Assembly: GCF_000241325.1 (NCBI RefSeq)
Contig: NZ_BAEI01000031.1
Coordinates: 434,001-498,000 of the forward strand
Direction: 5' to 3'
Length of the DNA: 64,000 nucleotides
Origin: Gordonia polyisoprenivorans NBRC 16320 = JCM 10675
Lineage (GTDB): Bacteria; Actinomycetota; Actinomycetes; Mycobacteriales; Mycobacteriaceae
A program made the position numbers and the translations under genes. The notes under the pieces were generated by a model. It did not search any database. It had not been told where the DNA came from and saw only the letters and a program-made list of their open reading frames with translations. This document shows positions 7,887 through 15,749 of this stretch, one piece after another. Positions within the stretch are counted from its first letter, which is position 1, and the number at the start of each line of letters is the position of its first letter.

Positions 7887-9020
7887 ATGACACCTCCCAC
7901 CCATGTGCTGCTCCTGTGCTGGCGAGATACCGGCCACCCGCAAGGCGGTGGCAGCGAGACCTATCTCGAGCGGGTGGGCGCGGAATTGGCGCGACGAGGT
8001 GTCGAGGTGACCTATCTGACCGCGGCGTACCCCGGTGCTCCCGACGACGAGCGCCGCGACGGCATCCGATTCGTACGCGCCGGTGGCCGGATCTCGGTGT
8101 ATCCCCGAGCGCTCGGTCTCCTGCTGGCCGCCCGGATGGGTCGCGGGCGGCTGGCCGGCTGCGTTCCCGATGTGGTCGTCGACACCCAGAACGGCGTGCC
8201 CTTCTTCGCCGCGCTGACCCGCATCGCACCGACGGTCGTGCTGGTCCATCACTGCCACCGCGAACAGTGGCCGGTCGCCGGCCGGGCGCTCGGGCGGCTC
8301 GGTTGGTTCATCGAGTCCCGACTGTCGCCGTGGGTACACCGGCGCAGCCGCTATGTGACGGTGTCCGCGCCCTCGCGGCGTGAACTGGTCGGCCTCGGTG
8401 TGGACGAAGCCCGCATCGACGTGATCCGCAATGGCCTCGATCCCGTTCCGGCCGACGTGAAAGCGCCGGGCGCAAGCACACCGACGCCACGCCTGTGCGT
8501 GTTGTCCCGGCTGGTTCCGCACAAGCAGGTCGAGCATGCGCTGACCGTGATCGCCGATCTCCGCCGGGCCGGAGTCGACGCGGCGCTCGACGTCATCGGC
8601 GACGGCTGGTGGTCCGACGAATTACGCAGCACTGCAGAGACTCTCGGCGTGAGTGAAGCGGTCACATTCCACGGTCACGTGGGCGAGGTGCGAAAACACG
8701 AGATCCTCGCGCAGGCGCGTGTCCACCTCATGCCGTCGCGCAAGGAGGGGTGGGGGCTTGCCGTGATGGAAGCCGCACAACACGGTGTGCCCACCATCGG
8801 GTATCGGAGTTCGGCCGGGCTGGCCGAATCCATCGACGACGGGCGGACCGGTCTGTTGGTCGATGGGATCGACGAATTCCTCAGCGCCACTCGAAAACTC
8901 GTCGACAACCCGGACGAGGCGCGCCGGCTCGGCCGAGCGGCGCAGCGCAAGTCGCAACGCTACTCGTGGTCGACGACGTGCGACGAGATGCTCCGCGTCC
9001 TGCGCGATGCCTGCCGCTGA
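7887..9020 (+). CDS. Glycosyltransferase family 4 (Rv0225-like)
   Basis: A 377-residue GT-B enzyme that retains the anomeric configuration of an activated sugar donor. It has the N-terminal glycine loop GHPQGGGSETYLERV, the linker RNGLDPVP, and the C-terminal donor motif EGWGLAVME (E-x7-E, about residues 288-296) followed by GVPTIGYRSSAGLAESI. Start ATG 7887 gives MTPPTHVLLLCWRD, in register with the family. The gene faces away from the methyltransferase and its last 61 bp overlap the end of the convergent membrane protein gene. It corresponds in order to Rv0225. The acceptor is probably an envelope lipid or glycan. Confidence 0.88.
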   Translation: MTPPTHVLLLCWRDTGHPQGGGSETYLERVGAELARRGVEVTYLTAAYPGAPDDERRDGIRFVRAGGRISVYPRALGLLLAARMGRGRLAGCVPDVVVDTQNGVPFFAALTRIAPTVVLVHHCHREQWPVAGRALGRLGWFIESRLSPWVHRRSRYVTVSAPSRRELVGLGVDEARIDVIRNGLDPVPADVKAPGASTPTPRLCVLSRLVPHKQVEHALTVIADLRRAGVDAALDVIGDGWWSDELRSTAETLGVSEAVTFHGHVGEVRKHEILAQARVHLMPSRKEGWGLAVMEAAQHGVPTIGYRSSAGLAESIDDGRTGLLVDGIDEFLSATRKLVDNPDEARRLGRAAQRKSQRYSWSTTCDEMLRVLRDACR

Positions 9021-10732
9021 ACGACTTTCGCCAACCTCTCGGTGACCGCGGCGAGCGCGCCGAAGGCCATCAGCAACGCCCAGATCACGTGGACCGCCCA
9101 CGCCCAACCTCGCGATATCGACGATGCCTGCGGAGTCACCGCTCCGTCGAGATCGAACAGCATCAGATCGGGTCCCGCGACCACCGGCGTCAGATCGGCG
9201 AGCTCCGCCGGGACGGAGGTTTCGGGGCCGCGCTCGACGAGTACCCAGCCGACGCCGAGATCGGACAGCGCGCGCGGATTGCCTCCGCTACGAAGGACGC
9301 GATTCACCTGTGCCGCCGTGTGATCGGCGTGATCGACCACGACGCCGTCGACCCGCAGTTCACCCGATTCGATGACCGGCGCACGCACCATCCGGGCCGT
9401 CGGGTCCAGTGACGGTCCGTCGGCGAAGGAATACCGACGCACCGTGCCCGGCGGCCACAACGCCACCGCCCCGCGGTCGGCGGGCACCATTGCGGCCGCC
9501 TTCCTCCAGTCGTCGGGGTAGTGCACCGGCGTGATCCGGCCACCGACCCCCCACGCCAGATCCGGCAACGGGGCGATCACCAGCAGAGCAATGGCCGCGA
9601 GGGCGAAACCCACAGGGACATAACGCCTCAGCGCCACCACAGCGGCTGCCGAAGCCAGTGCCACGAACGGCATCGCGAGGGCCAAGAACTTGTGGGTGTC
9701 GCGCACCAACCCCGCACCGGGAACAGCATCGATGACCGCCCCCAGCGCGGTCTGCCCCGGACCCGCGGCGGTCACCGCAACCACCACAACGACAGCGGCG
9801 GCCACGCCTGCCAGACCGCGCAACAATCCCGGCGCCGGCGACGCGGAACGACTGCGCCACAACCACACCGACCCGATGATGATCACCACCAGCAAGCACG
9901 CGGTGGCGATCGCGGCCCACCAGATCGTGCGGCTCGTCGGCACGGCATCGGAGTTCCAGATCCCACCCAATCCCAGAGCGGTGCCGAGCGGGCCCAACAA
10001 CGGCTCCGACCGCAGCGAGAAGGCGCGCACCCCGGCCGGCCCGTCGGAGGCGATCGATCCACCACCGATCGCCGCGGACATCAGCCACGGCAACGCCGAA
10101 CACACCCACAGCGCACCGAGTCCGGCGAGCACGCGCCACCGTCGGATACCGGCGCAGGACACCGCAGTGACCCCGGCGCTCACCAACGCCATCACCGACC
10201 CCGTCGGCGTCAACCCGGCCACCGCGAGCAGCCCACCCACCTGCGCCCACCCGACCCACCGCCCACGTGCGCGACCCACGGCGACATCGGCAACGGCCAC
10301 GACGATCCACCCGAGCGCGGCGTATCCGACGAGCAGGCTCCAGTTCCCCTGCAGGAGGCGTTCGGCGACAAAAGGATTCCACACCGTGACCACGGCCGCG
10401 GCGACCGCCCCGGAGTGTCCGGCGCCGGGGATCAGCCGAAAGGCCAAGCGCCCGAACCCTACCGCCGCGAACAGGATTGCGGCGGCCAGGGCCACCAGAA
10501 CCACCACGCCGCCGCCGACGACCGAGCCGGCCACCGCCACGAACCAATCCTGGGGAACCGCACGGGGTGCGAGCGGACCGATCCCGAGCGCGGCATCGGT
10601 GACGAAGGACCGCGGCGTCGACACCGCGTCCCGGTAGAGCAGGTACCCGCCGCCGAACAGGGGCCCGACGATCACCGCCGACAGCACCGCACCGACCCCG
10701 TAGAGGATCGGTAGCAGCCGCGGGTTGGTCAC
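8960..10732 (-). CDS. Polytopic membrane protein, Rv0226c-like (possible GT-C transferase)
   Basis: A 590-residue protein with about 12-13 predicted membrane helices. It includes an acidic pair-rich N-terminal loop (GGYLLYRDAVSTPRSF), the segment VWNPFVAERLLQGNWSLLVGYAALG, and a C-terminal loop domain (about 400-545) before a last helix. The loop arrangement resembles GT-C polyprenyl-phosphate-sugar glycosyltransferases, but I see no diagnostic catalytic motif, so function is open. It starts with GTG 10732. It matches the position of Rv0226c beside Rv0225, and its end overlaps the glycosyltransferase gene tail to tail by 61 bp. Confidence 0.8.
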   Translation of the reverse strand: MTNPRLLPILYGVGAVLSAVIVGPLFGGGYLLYRDAVSTPRSFVTDAALGIGPLAPRAVPQDWFVAVAGSVVGGGVVVLVALAAAILFAAVGFGRLAFRLIPGAGHSGAVAAAVVTVWNPFVAERLLQGNWSLLVGYAALGWIVVAVADVAVGRARGRWVGWAQVGGLLAVAGLTPTGSVMALVSAGVTAVSCAGIRRWRVLAGLGALWVCSALPWLMSAAIGGGSIASDGPAGVRAFSLRSEPLLGPLGTALGLGGIWNSDAVPTSRTIWWAAIATACLLVVIIIGSVWLWRSRSASPAPGLLRGLAGVAAAVVVVVAVTAAGPGQTALGAVIDAVPGAGLVRDTHKFLALAMPFVALASAAAVVALRRYVPVGFALAAIALLVIAPLPDLAWGVGGRITPVHYPDDWRKAAAMVPADRGAVALWPPGTVRRYSFADGPSLDPTARMVRAPVIESGELRVDGVVVDHADHTAAQVNRVLRSGGNPRALSDLGVGWVLVERGPETSVPAELADLTPVVAGPDLMLFDLDGAVTPQASSISRGWAWAVHVIWALLMAFGALAAVTERLAKVVQRQASRRTRSISSHVVDHE

Positions 10733-10761
10733 GAGCGCAACGTCTTCCCTCGGTCCGCGGC

Positions 10762-11703
10762 TCAGTAGTGGTAGGTGTCGGAGGGAGCCGACGCGTGTCC
10801 GGGGTCGACCTCGTAGTCCGATTCGGTGACGGCGTAGGCGCGCGCGAGATCGAGGATCTTGGTGGCGCGAGCGATGCGCGGCAGATCCGAACCGTTGCGG
10901 ATCTCGCCGCCGTCGCGCTCGAAATCGGCGAAGAACTCACGCGCCCAACTGATGTCGTCGGGTGACGGCGACAACCCCTCGTTGACCGGGGCGCACTGGT
11001 CGGGGGTCAGGCAGATCTTGCCGGTCATGCCGAACTCCACGCTCACCGCGGTTGCCTCCGACAACTTCAGTGCCCCGGACCCCACCGTCGGGCCGTCGAT
11101 GGCGCTGGGCAGGTGGGCGGCCTTGGCGGCGATGGTGAACCGCGAACGCGCGTAGGCCAGGGTGGCCGGATTGTCGCCGAAACCGGTATCCCGCCGAAAA
11201 TCGCCGATACCGAATGCCAAGCGGAAAGTGCCCTTGGCCGTGGCGATCTCGCTGATCCTCTCCAGTCCGCGGGCGGTCTCCACCAGCGCGACGATCGGCA
11301 CGTCGGGCAGACGCTTCGCGGTCTCGGTGACGTGGTCGACCGACTCCACCATCGCCAGCATCACCCCGCCGACCGACGTCGTTGCCAGCGCGTCGAGGTC
11401 GTCGGCCCACCAGGGAGTGCCGAAACCGTTGACGCGCACCCAGTCTCCCGGTCCGCCCGGATGGTCGTCGGACTCGGTGGCCAGCCACCGCAGCACGTTC
11501 TCGCGGGCGGCGACCTTGTCCTTGGGCGCGACGGCGTCCTCGATGTCGAGAACGACGATGTCGGCGCGCGAACGGGCGGCCGGGGCAAACCGCTCATACT
11601 GAGCACCGTTGACGAGCAGCCAGCTGCGCGCGAGTACCGGGTCGATCCGCGAGCCGATGTCGCTCGAGTCGGGGTCGACGGTGGTGTTCTGCTGGTCGTA
11701 CAT
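10762..11703 (-). CDS. HpcH/HpaI aldolase family, CitE-like lyase
   Basis: A TIM-barrel lyase of 313 residues of the CitE/malyl-CoA lyase group, which cleaves or forms C-C bonds in acyl-CoA substrates such as malyl- or citramalyl-CoA. Visible motifs are RSWLLVNG near the N-terminus, VLDIEDAVAPKDKVAAREN (Mg site, ~50-68), VALVETARGLERI (Glu ligand) and LAFGIGDFRRDTG (Asp ligand). Start ATG 11703 follows GAGAAGG; ATG 11745 is an upstream alternative. It lies between envelope genes and is divergent from the flippase gene, which is unlike the M. tuberculosis order. No CitD/CitF citrate lyase subunits are present. Confidence 0.85.
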   Translation of the reverse strand: MYDQQNTTVDPDSSDIGSRIDPVLARSWLLVNGAQYERFAPAARSRADIVVLDIEDAVAPKDKVAARENVLRWLATESDDHPGGPGDWVRVNGFGTPWWADDLDALATTSVGGVMLAMVESVDHVTETAKRLPDVPIVALVETARGLERISEIATAKGTFRLAFGIGDFRRDTGFGDNPATLAYARSRFTIAAKAAHLPSAIDGPTVGSGALKLSEATAVSVEFGMTGKICLTPDQCAPVNEGLSPSPDDISWAREFFADFERDGGEIRNGSDLPRIARATKILDLARAYAVTESDYEVDPGHASAPSDTYHY

Positions 11704-11834
11704 CCTGGCCTTCTCGAGTGGTGATCGACGATGAATCCGTTCCATCGTTTCACACCCCGCCGCGGTGCCCGCCGGCCCCGACGTCCCCAACAGCGCGAAC
11801 ACTCGGCACGCCCCGGTGCGGCACACTTGGTCGC

Positions 11835-13106
11835 ATGGCGACAGCGATCCGGATGCGCGGCATGATGGGCGCGCTGGGATCGGTGGCCGCCGGGTCGATG
11901 GCGGCGAATCTCGCGGCCTATGTCGTCTATGTCGGGGCCGGACGGTGGCTTGCGCCGGGCGATTACGGGCAGTTCGCGCGACTGCTGTCGGCGATGCTCG
12001 TCCTCGGTGTCCCGGCGTTGGCGTTGCAGTCGGTGATCGCCCGCGAGGTCGTCCGCGGACGCGGTATCGGGCTCGTCCGGGTCACCGTCACGACGGTCGC
12101 GGCCGTCGTCGTGCTCGCGCTGGTCGCCGTCCCGGTGGTCGTCGTGGTGGCCCGGACCGGGGTGGCCGCCACCGCTGCTGCCCTCGCAGCTGCGCCGCTG
12201 CTCGTGGTGATCGCCGCAGGTCAGGGTGTCCTTCAGGGGAGCGGCGAGTTTCGCGCGCTGGCGTGGGTTCTCGGGGCGGTCGGCATCGCGCGCTCGGTGC
12301 CGATGCTGGTGGCGTTCGCACTCGGCGTCGGCCCGACGTGGGGGCTCGCCGTCGGCACCCTCGGCACGGCCGTCGCCGCGGCCGTCGTGTGGTCTGCGGT
12401 CGGGGTGGTCCGCCGTGCCGATACCGGCCGGGGACGTTCTGGCCGTCGACTCCCCGGTGGCAGTGGAGCCGACCCGGACACCAGCACCGGGGTGAGTGCC
12501 GCGGGAGTGCTGCGCGCCTCGCAGGTGCAACTGGTGATGATCGTGGCTGTCTCGATCGACCTGCTGCTGTCGGGAACCGTGCTACACCCCGACGATGCCG
12601 GGGTCTACGCCCTCGGCGCGGTCGCGACCAAGGCCGCCTTCTGGCTGCCGCAGGCCATCGGCGTCGTCTTCTATCCACGGCTCGCCGATCCGGCGCGCTC
12701 GCGGACCGCCCTGCGTCAGGCGGTGACGGTGGTCGCGTCGATCGGGGCGATCCTCACGGTGGCAGCGGCCGCGCTCGGGCCGCTGGTGCCGCTCGTCGTC
12801 GGCGACGCCTACCGCCCGCTGGTAGGACTGCTGTGGTTGTTCGCCTACACCGGCTCGGCGATGGCCGTGCTGCAGGTCCTGCTGTTGTCGGCGATCGCGG
12901 CCGATCGCACCCGCGCCTCCGCGGTGACCTGGCTGGTCGTCGGGATCGAGGTGGTGGTGATCGTCTGCGTCGTCGATTCCGTCGTTGCGCTCGCGGTCAC
13001 GGCCGCCGTGGCCGTGACCGCGGCCGCCGTGGCGACCGGCATCGACTGCGTGCGGGCGATGAGCCGCACGCCCACGGAGGCGGACCAGGTGCGCCGGCCG
13101 GCGTGA
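11835..13106 (+). CDS. MOP-superfamily flippase (Wzx-like polysaccharide transporter)
   Basis: A 423-residue integral membrane protein with about 12 helices in the pattern of the oligosaccharide/lipid flippases. N-terminal GSMAANLAAYVVYVGAGRWLAP is typical of the first helix pair, and QVQLVMIVAVSIDLLLSG opens the second half. The middle Arg/Gly-rich loop (~residues 195-220) separates two six-helix halves. The neighbouring glycosyltransferase, acyltransferase and AftD suggest that it moves a lipid-linked glycan across the membrane, but no experiment or close homologue is known to me. ATG 11835 is preferred; upstream in-frame codons overlap the promoter of the divergent lyase gene. Confidence 0.78.
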   Translation: MATAIRMRGMMGALGSVAAGSMAANLAAYVVYVGAGRWLAPGDYGQFARLLSAMLVLGVPALALQSVIAREVVRGRGIGLVRVTVTTVAAVVVLALVAVPVVVVVARTGVAATAAALAAAPLLVVIAAGQGVLQGSGEFRALAWVLGAVGIARSVPMLVAFALGVGPTWGLAVGTLGTAVAAAVVWSAVGVVRRADTGRGRSGRRLPGGSGADPDTSTGVSAAGVLRASQVQLVMIVAVSIDLLLSGTVLHPDDAGVYALGAVATKAAFWLPQAIGVVFYPRLADPARSRTALRQAVTVVASIGAILTVAAAALGPLVPLVVGDAYRPLVGLLWLFAYTGSAMAVLQVLLLSAIAADRTRASAVTWLVVGIEVVVIVCVVDSVVALAVTAAVAVTAAAVATGIDCVRAMSRTPTEADQVRRPA

Positions 13107-13135
13107 CGATCGTTGGGCTGCTTCGGGTTACCGGG

Positions 13136-14332
13136 CTACTCGCCCGCCCGACGCGACCCGATCGTCAGCACCAGCCCGCCGACCACGGCGACGACGCCGA
13201 GGACCGCGGCGACGATCGGTACGACCCGACCCCAGATCACCAGCGGCGTCGACAGACTCCCGGCCAGATCGGACAACCGGTTCCGGGTGGCGTCGTCGTA
13301 GGCGAAGGTCGCCTGCAGATTCGTCAGGCGGAAGTAGGCGAACGCCGGGTCGGGGAGACGGTAGGCCTGATCGATGGTGACCCGTTCGTCGAGGATCGTG
13401 CCGGTCGAGGTGTCGACCGACAGTTCCCACCGGGAGCTCTGATGCAGGGTCGCGGTGAGTTGCCGCGCCGGATCGCCGCCGACACCGAACCACGACGCCG
13501 GACGCGTGATCCGGGTCGGCGGCACGCCGTCGGACACCCCGGAACGGGTGGCGTCGAGGTCGGTGTCGGGGACCTCGGCGACGAAGCGTTGCGCGCTGCG
13601 GCCGTCGACCTGCGCGTCGCCCTGCGGTGTCAGCGGCACCGACCGCCGGGTCGTCGGATCGAAGAAGGTGTGCTCGGCGACGCTCACCCCGAACGGCAGG
13701 ACGTAGGTGTAGCCGGTGCGGTCCGGCGCGGGAACCGGCACCGCATTGCTGTCGTACTGGATCTCCGAATTGCCCCGCGCCCCGGTGCTGTTGGCGCCCA
13801 GATCGGGTGTTGCAGAGCGGCGCGAGAGGGTCACGCGATCCTTGAACGCCGACAACGTCGGATCGGTGCACGCCGACTCACCCGACGCAGGCGGCACCTC
13901 GGATCCGGGGCGGGCGGCGTCGGCGTCGGCGATGTGGCCGTCGAGCCAGATGCGGTCGCCCTGCACCGACGTGCCCGCCTGCAGGGTGATCACCCGTTTG
14001 TCGGCCGGGCGGACCGCGACCACGCGTTGCTGCCGGACCAGCGTGGCGGGCAGCGTACGTGCGGCCGGGGTGTTCAGCGAACAGCGATCCAGGATGGTGG
14101 CAGTCGGAGCGGGCGACCCCGATTCGCCCTCGTCACCGGTCGGGACGCTGGTGGCGACGGTGGTCACGTCGGTCGAGAGTGGAATGAGCTCGAGCTGGCC
14201 CACCAGCAGTGTCGGCAGCGCCAGCGCGGCCGCCAGGAGGAATCCGCCGAGGAAGATGATGGTCGGCCCGAGCAGGTCGCGCGTCGACCAGCGGCTCGGG
14301 CGGGGGCGGTCGTCGGCGCCGGGCTCGGGCAT
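13136..14332 (-). CDS. DUF3068 / PorA-family membrane protein (Rv0227c-like)
   Basis: The 398-residue protein has one N-terminal membrane helix (~20-45), a large extracytoplasmic domain (~50-360) and a C-terminal helix (~367-390), the layout of DUF3068 proteins, called PorA family in some databases. Segments such as WLDGHIADADAARP, TGYTYVLPFGVSVAEHTFFDP and TIDQAYRLPDPAFAYFRLTN match the family pattern as I know it. The role is not established; some relatives are annotated as porins. It lies where Rv0227c would be expected, next to the acyltransferase, with 58 bp between the two divergent starts. Confidence 0.8.
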   Translation of the reverse strand: MPEPGADDRPRPSRWSTRDLLGPTIIFLGGFLLAAALALPTLLVGQLELIPLSTDVTTVATSVPTGDEGESGSPAPTATILDRCSLNTPAARTLPATLVRQQRVVAVRPADKRVITLQAGTSVQGDRIWLDGHIADADAARPGSEVPPASGESACTDPTLSAFKDRVTLSRRSATPDLGANSTGARGNSEIQYDSNAVPVPAPDRTGYTYVLPFGVSVAEHTFFDPTTRRSVPLTPQGDAQVDGRSAQRFVAEVPDTDLDATRSGVSDGVPPTRITRPASWFGVGGDPARQLTATLHQSSRWELSVDTSTGTILDERVTIDQAYRLPDPAFAYFRLTNLQATFAYDDATRNRLSDLAGSLSTPLVIWGRVVPIVAAVLGVVAVVGGLVLTIGSRRAGE

Positions 14333-14390
14333 AACGGCGAGCGTACGCGGTCACCACACCCGCCTCAGGACGGCTACGGTGTTCTCCAGA

Positions 14391-15749
14391 ATGTCCACCC
14401 AGCCCACGCCAGATGCCACAAGCACCAGCCGCGCCCCGTCGACCGGGCCCGCTCGCTGCGCTCCCGGCGCCCCGTCGACCGGGCCCGCTCGCTGCGCTCC
14501 CGGCGCCCCCGAGTACCGGCGATTCTTCCCGCAACTCGAGGGCATGCGTGCGGTGGCGGCGTTGGGCGTGCTGACCACCCACGTCGCCTTCCAGACCGGT
14601 GTGGTGAGCACTCCGGTGATCGGCCCGATCCTGGGCCGGCTCGATCTCGCCGTTGCCCTGTTCTTCGCGTTGTCGGGGTTCCTGCTGTGGCGCAATTGGG
14701 TGGCCGCGGCGCATCGGCAGGCTCGCCCGCCGTCGGTGCGGCGATATCTGCGGCACCGTGTCGTACGCATCTGGCCGGCATACGTGGTGGTCGTCGTCGT
14801 GGTGCTGACGCTGCTACCCGAGGCGCGCGGCGCCGACCTCACCGTCTGGCTCGCCAATCTGACGCTCACCCAGGTGTTCGTGCCGCTGTCGCTGACCGCA
14901 GGACTGACCCAGATGTGGAGTCTGTCGGTCGAGGTGGCCTTCTACCTGCTGCTGCCGATCCTCGGGGTCGCCCTGATGTGGCTGAGTGGAGCGCGGGTGA
15001 GCGCCCGGGTGCCCGCGCTGCTGGGTCTCGGCGTGATCAGCCTCGGCTGGGCCTGGGTGGCCCGTGCACTGCCGGTGCCCGACGGGACCGAACCGACGAA
15101 CTGGGTGTTCGGCCACCTGCCATGGTTCGTCGCGGGCCTGGTTATCGCGGAGGTGGCCGGCGCCGCCGACCTCGGTGGACAGTCGACGATCACCCGCGCG
15201 ATCGAGCGAATCGGTGCCCGCCGGTGGCCGATGCTGGCGCTGTTCATCGTCTCCTACGGTCTGGCATGCACGCCGATCGCCGGACCCACCGGGCTCGGCG
15301 TCCTCGCGCCGTGGCAGTTCGCCGTGAAGATGGCACTCGGAGCGCTGTGCGCATTCGCCCTGCTCGCACCTCTGGTGTGCGAGAAGCCGTTCGGGAACTC
15401 GCCGCGGGTGCGCGCGCGGTTCCGATTCCTCACCTCACCGGTCATGGCCGCGTTGGGCCGCTGGTGTTACGGCATCTTCATCTGGCACGTCGCGGTGCTC
15501 GCCGTGGTGTTCCCGCTCTTCGGGATCGTGCCGTTCTCCGGTAACACGACCCTGGTGTGGTGCCTCACCGCGGTGCTCTCGATCGGGATCTCGGCGGCGA
15601 GCTACGCCTTCATCGAGGAACCGGCCCGGGACTGGTTGCGCCGCCGCGAAAGTGCGCGGCGTGAACGCAGTCGCGAGAACCAGCGGCGTATCGAGGCCGG
15701 CATCGCCGAGGAGATCAGCAGCGACACCGCGACGAACGCCGGCAACTGA
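14391..15749 (+). CDS. OafA-type membrane acyltransferase (Rv0228-like)
   Basis: The 452-residue acyltransferase-3 enzyme has about 10-11 helices. It acylates cell-surface glycans using acyl groups delivered across the membrane. The conserved start of the domain, FFPQLEGMRAVAALGVLTTHVAF with the catalytic-site His, is at about residues 45-67. The R-x10-H region around RRYLRHRVVRIWPAY and MWSLSVEVAFYLLLP are also present. Residues ~14-38 are a tandem duplication of a 12-residue unit (STGPARCAPGAP) encoded by a 36-bp DNA repeat that is foreign to the family. The last 148 bp overlap the 3' end of aftD on the other strand. Confidence 0.88.
   Translation: MSTQPTPDATSTSRAPSTGPARCAPGAPSTGPARCAPGAPEYRRFFPQLEGMRAVAALGVLTTHVAFQTGVVSTPVIGPILGRLDLAVALFFALSGFLLWRNWVAAAHRQARPPSVRRYLRHRVVRIWPAYVVVVVVVLTLLPEARGADLTVWLANLTLTQVFVPLSLTAGLTQMWSLSVEVAFYLLLPILGVALMWLSGARVSARVPALLGLGVISLGWAWVARALPVPDGTEPTNWVFGHLPWFVAGLVIAEVAGAADLGGQSTITRAIERIGARRWPMLALFIVSYGLACTPIAGPTGLGVLAPWQFAVKMALGALCAFALLAPLVCEKPFGNSPRVRARFRFLTSPVMAALGRWCYGIFIWHVAVLAVVFPLFGIVPFSGNTTLVWCLTAVLSIGISAASYAFIEEPARDWLRRRESARRERSRENQRRIEAGIAEEISSDTATNAGN
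14431..14502. repeat. Two 36-bp tandem repeats inside the acyltransferase gene
   Basis: Two identical 36-bp units start at 14431 and 14467, with a partial third at 14503. Each contains the 23-bp core GGCCCGCTCGCTGCGCTCC plus CGGC, which recurs exactly at 37087-37109 inside htdX. The unit length keeps the reading frame. Confidence 0.85.

Noticed and set aside
13716..14390. N-terminal extension of the acyltransferase from an upstream ATG
   Set aside because: This stretch is antisense to the DUF3068 gene and has no family similarity. ATG 14391 gives the expected protein.
11765..15544. A 1259-residue open frame spanning the flippase, DUF3068 and acyltransferase genes
   Set aside because: Composition is Arg/Gly/Pro noise and it crosses three real genes on both strands.
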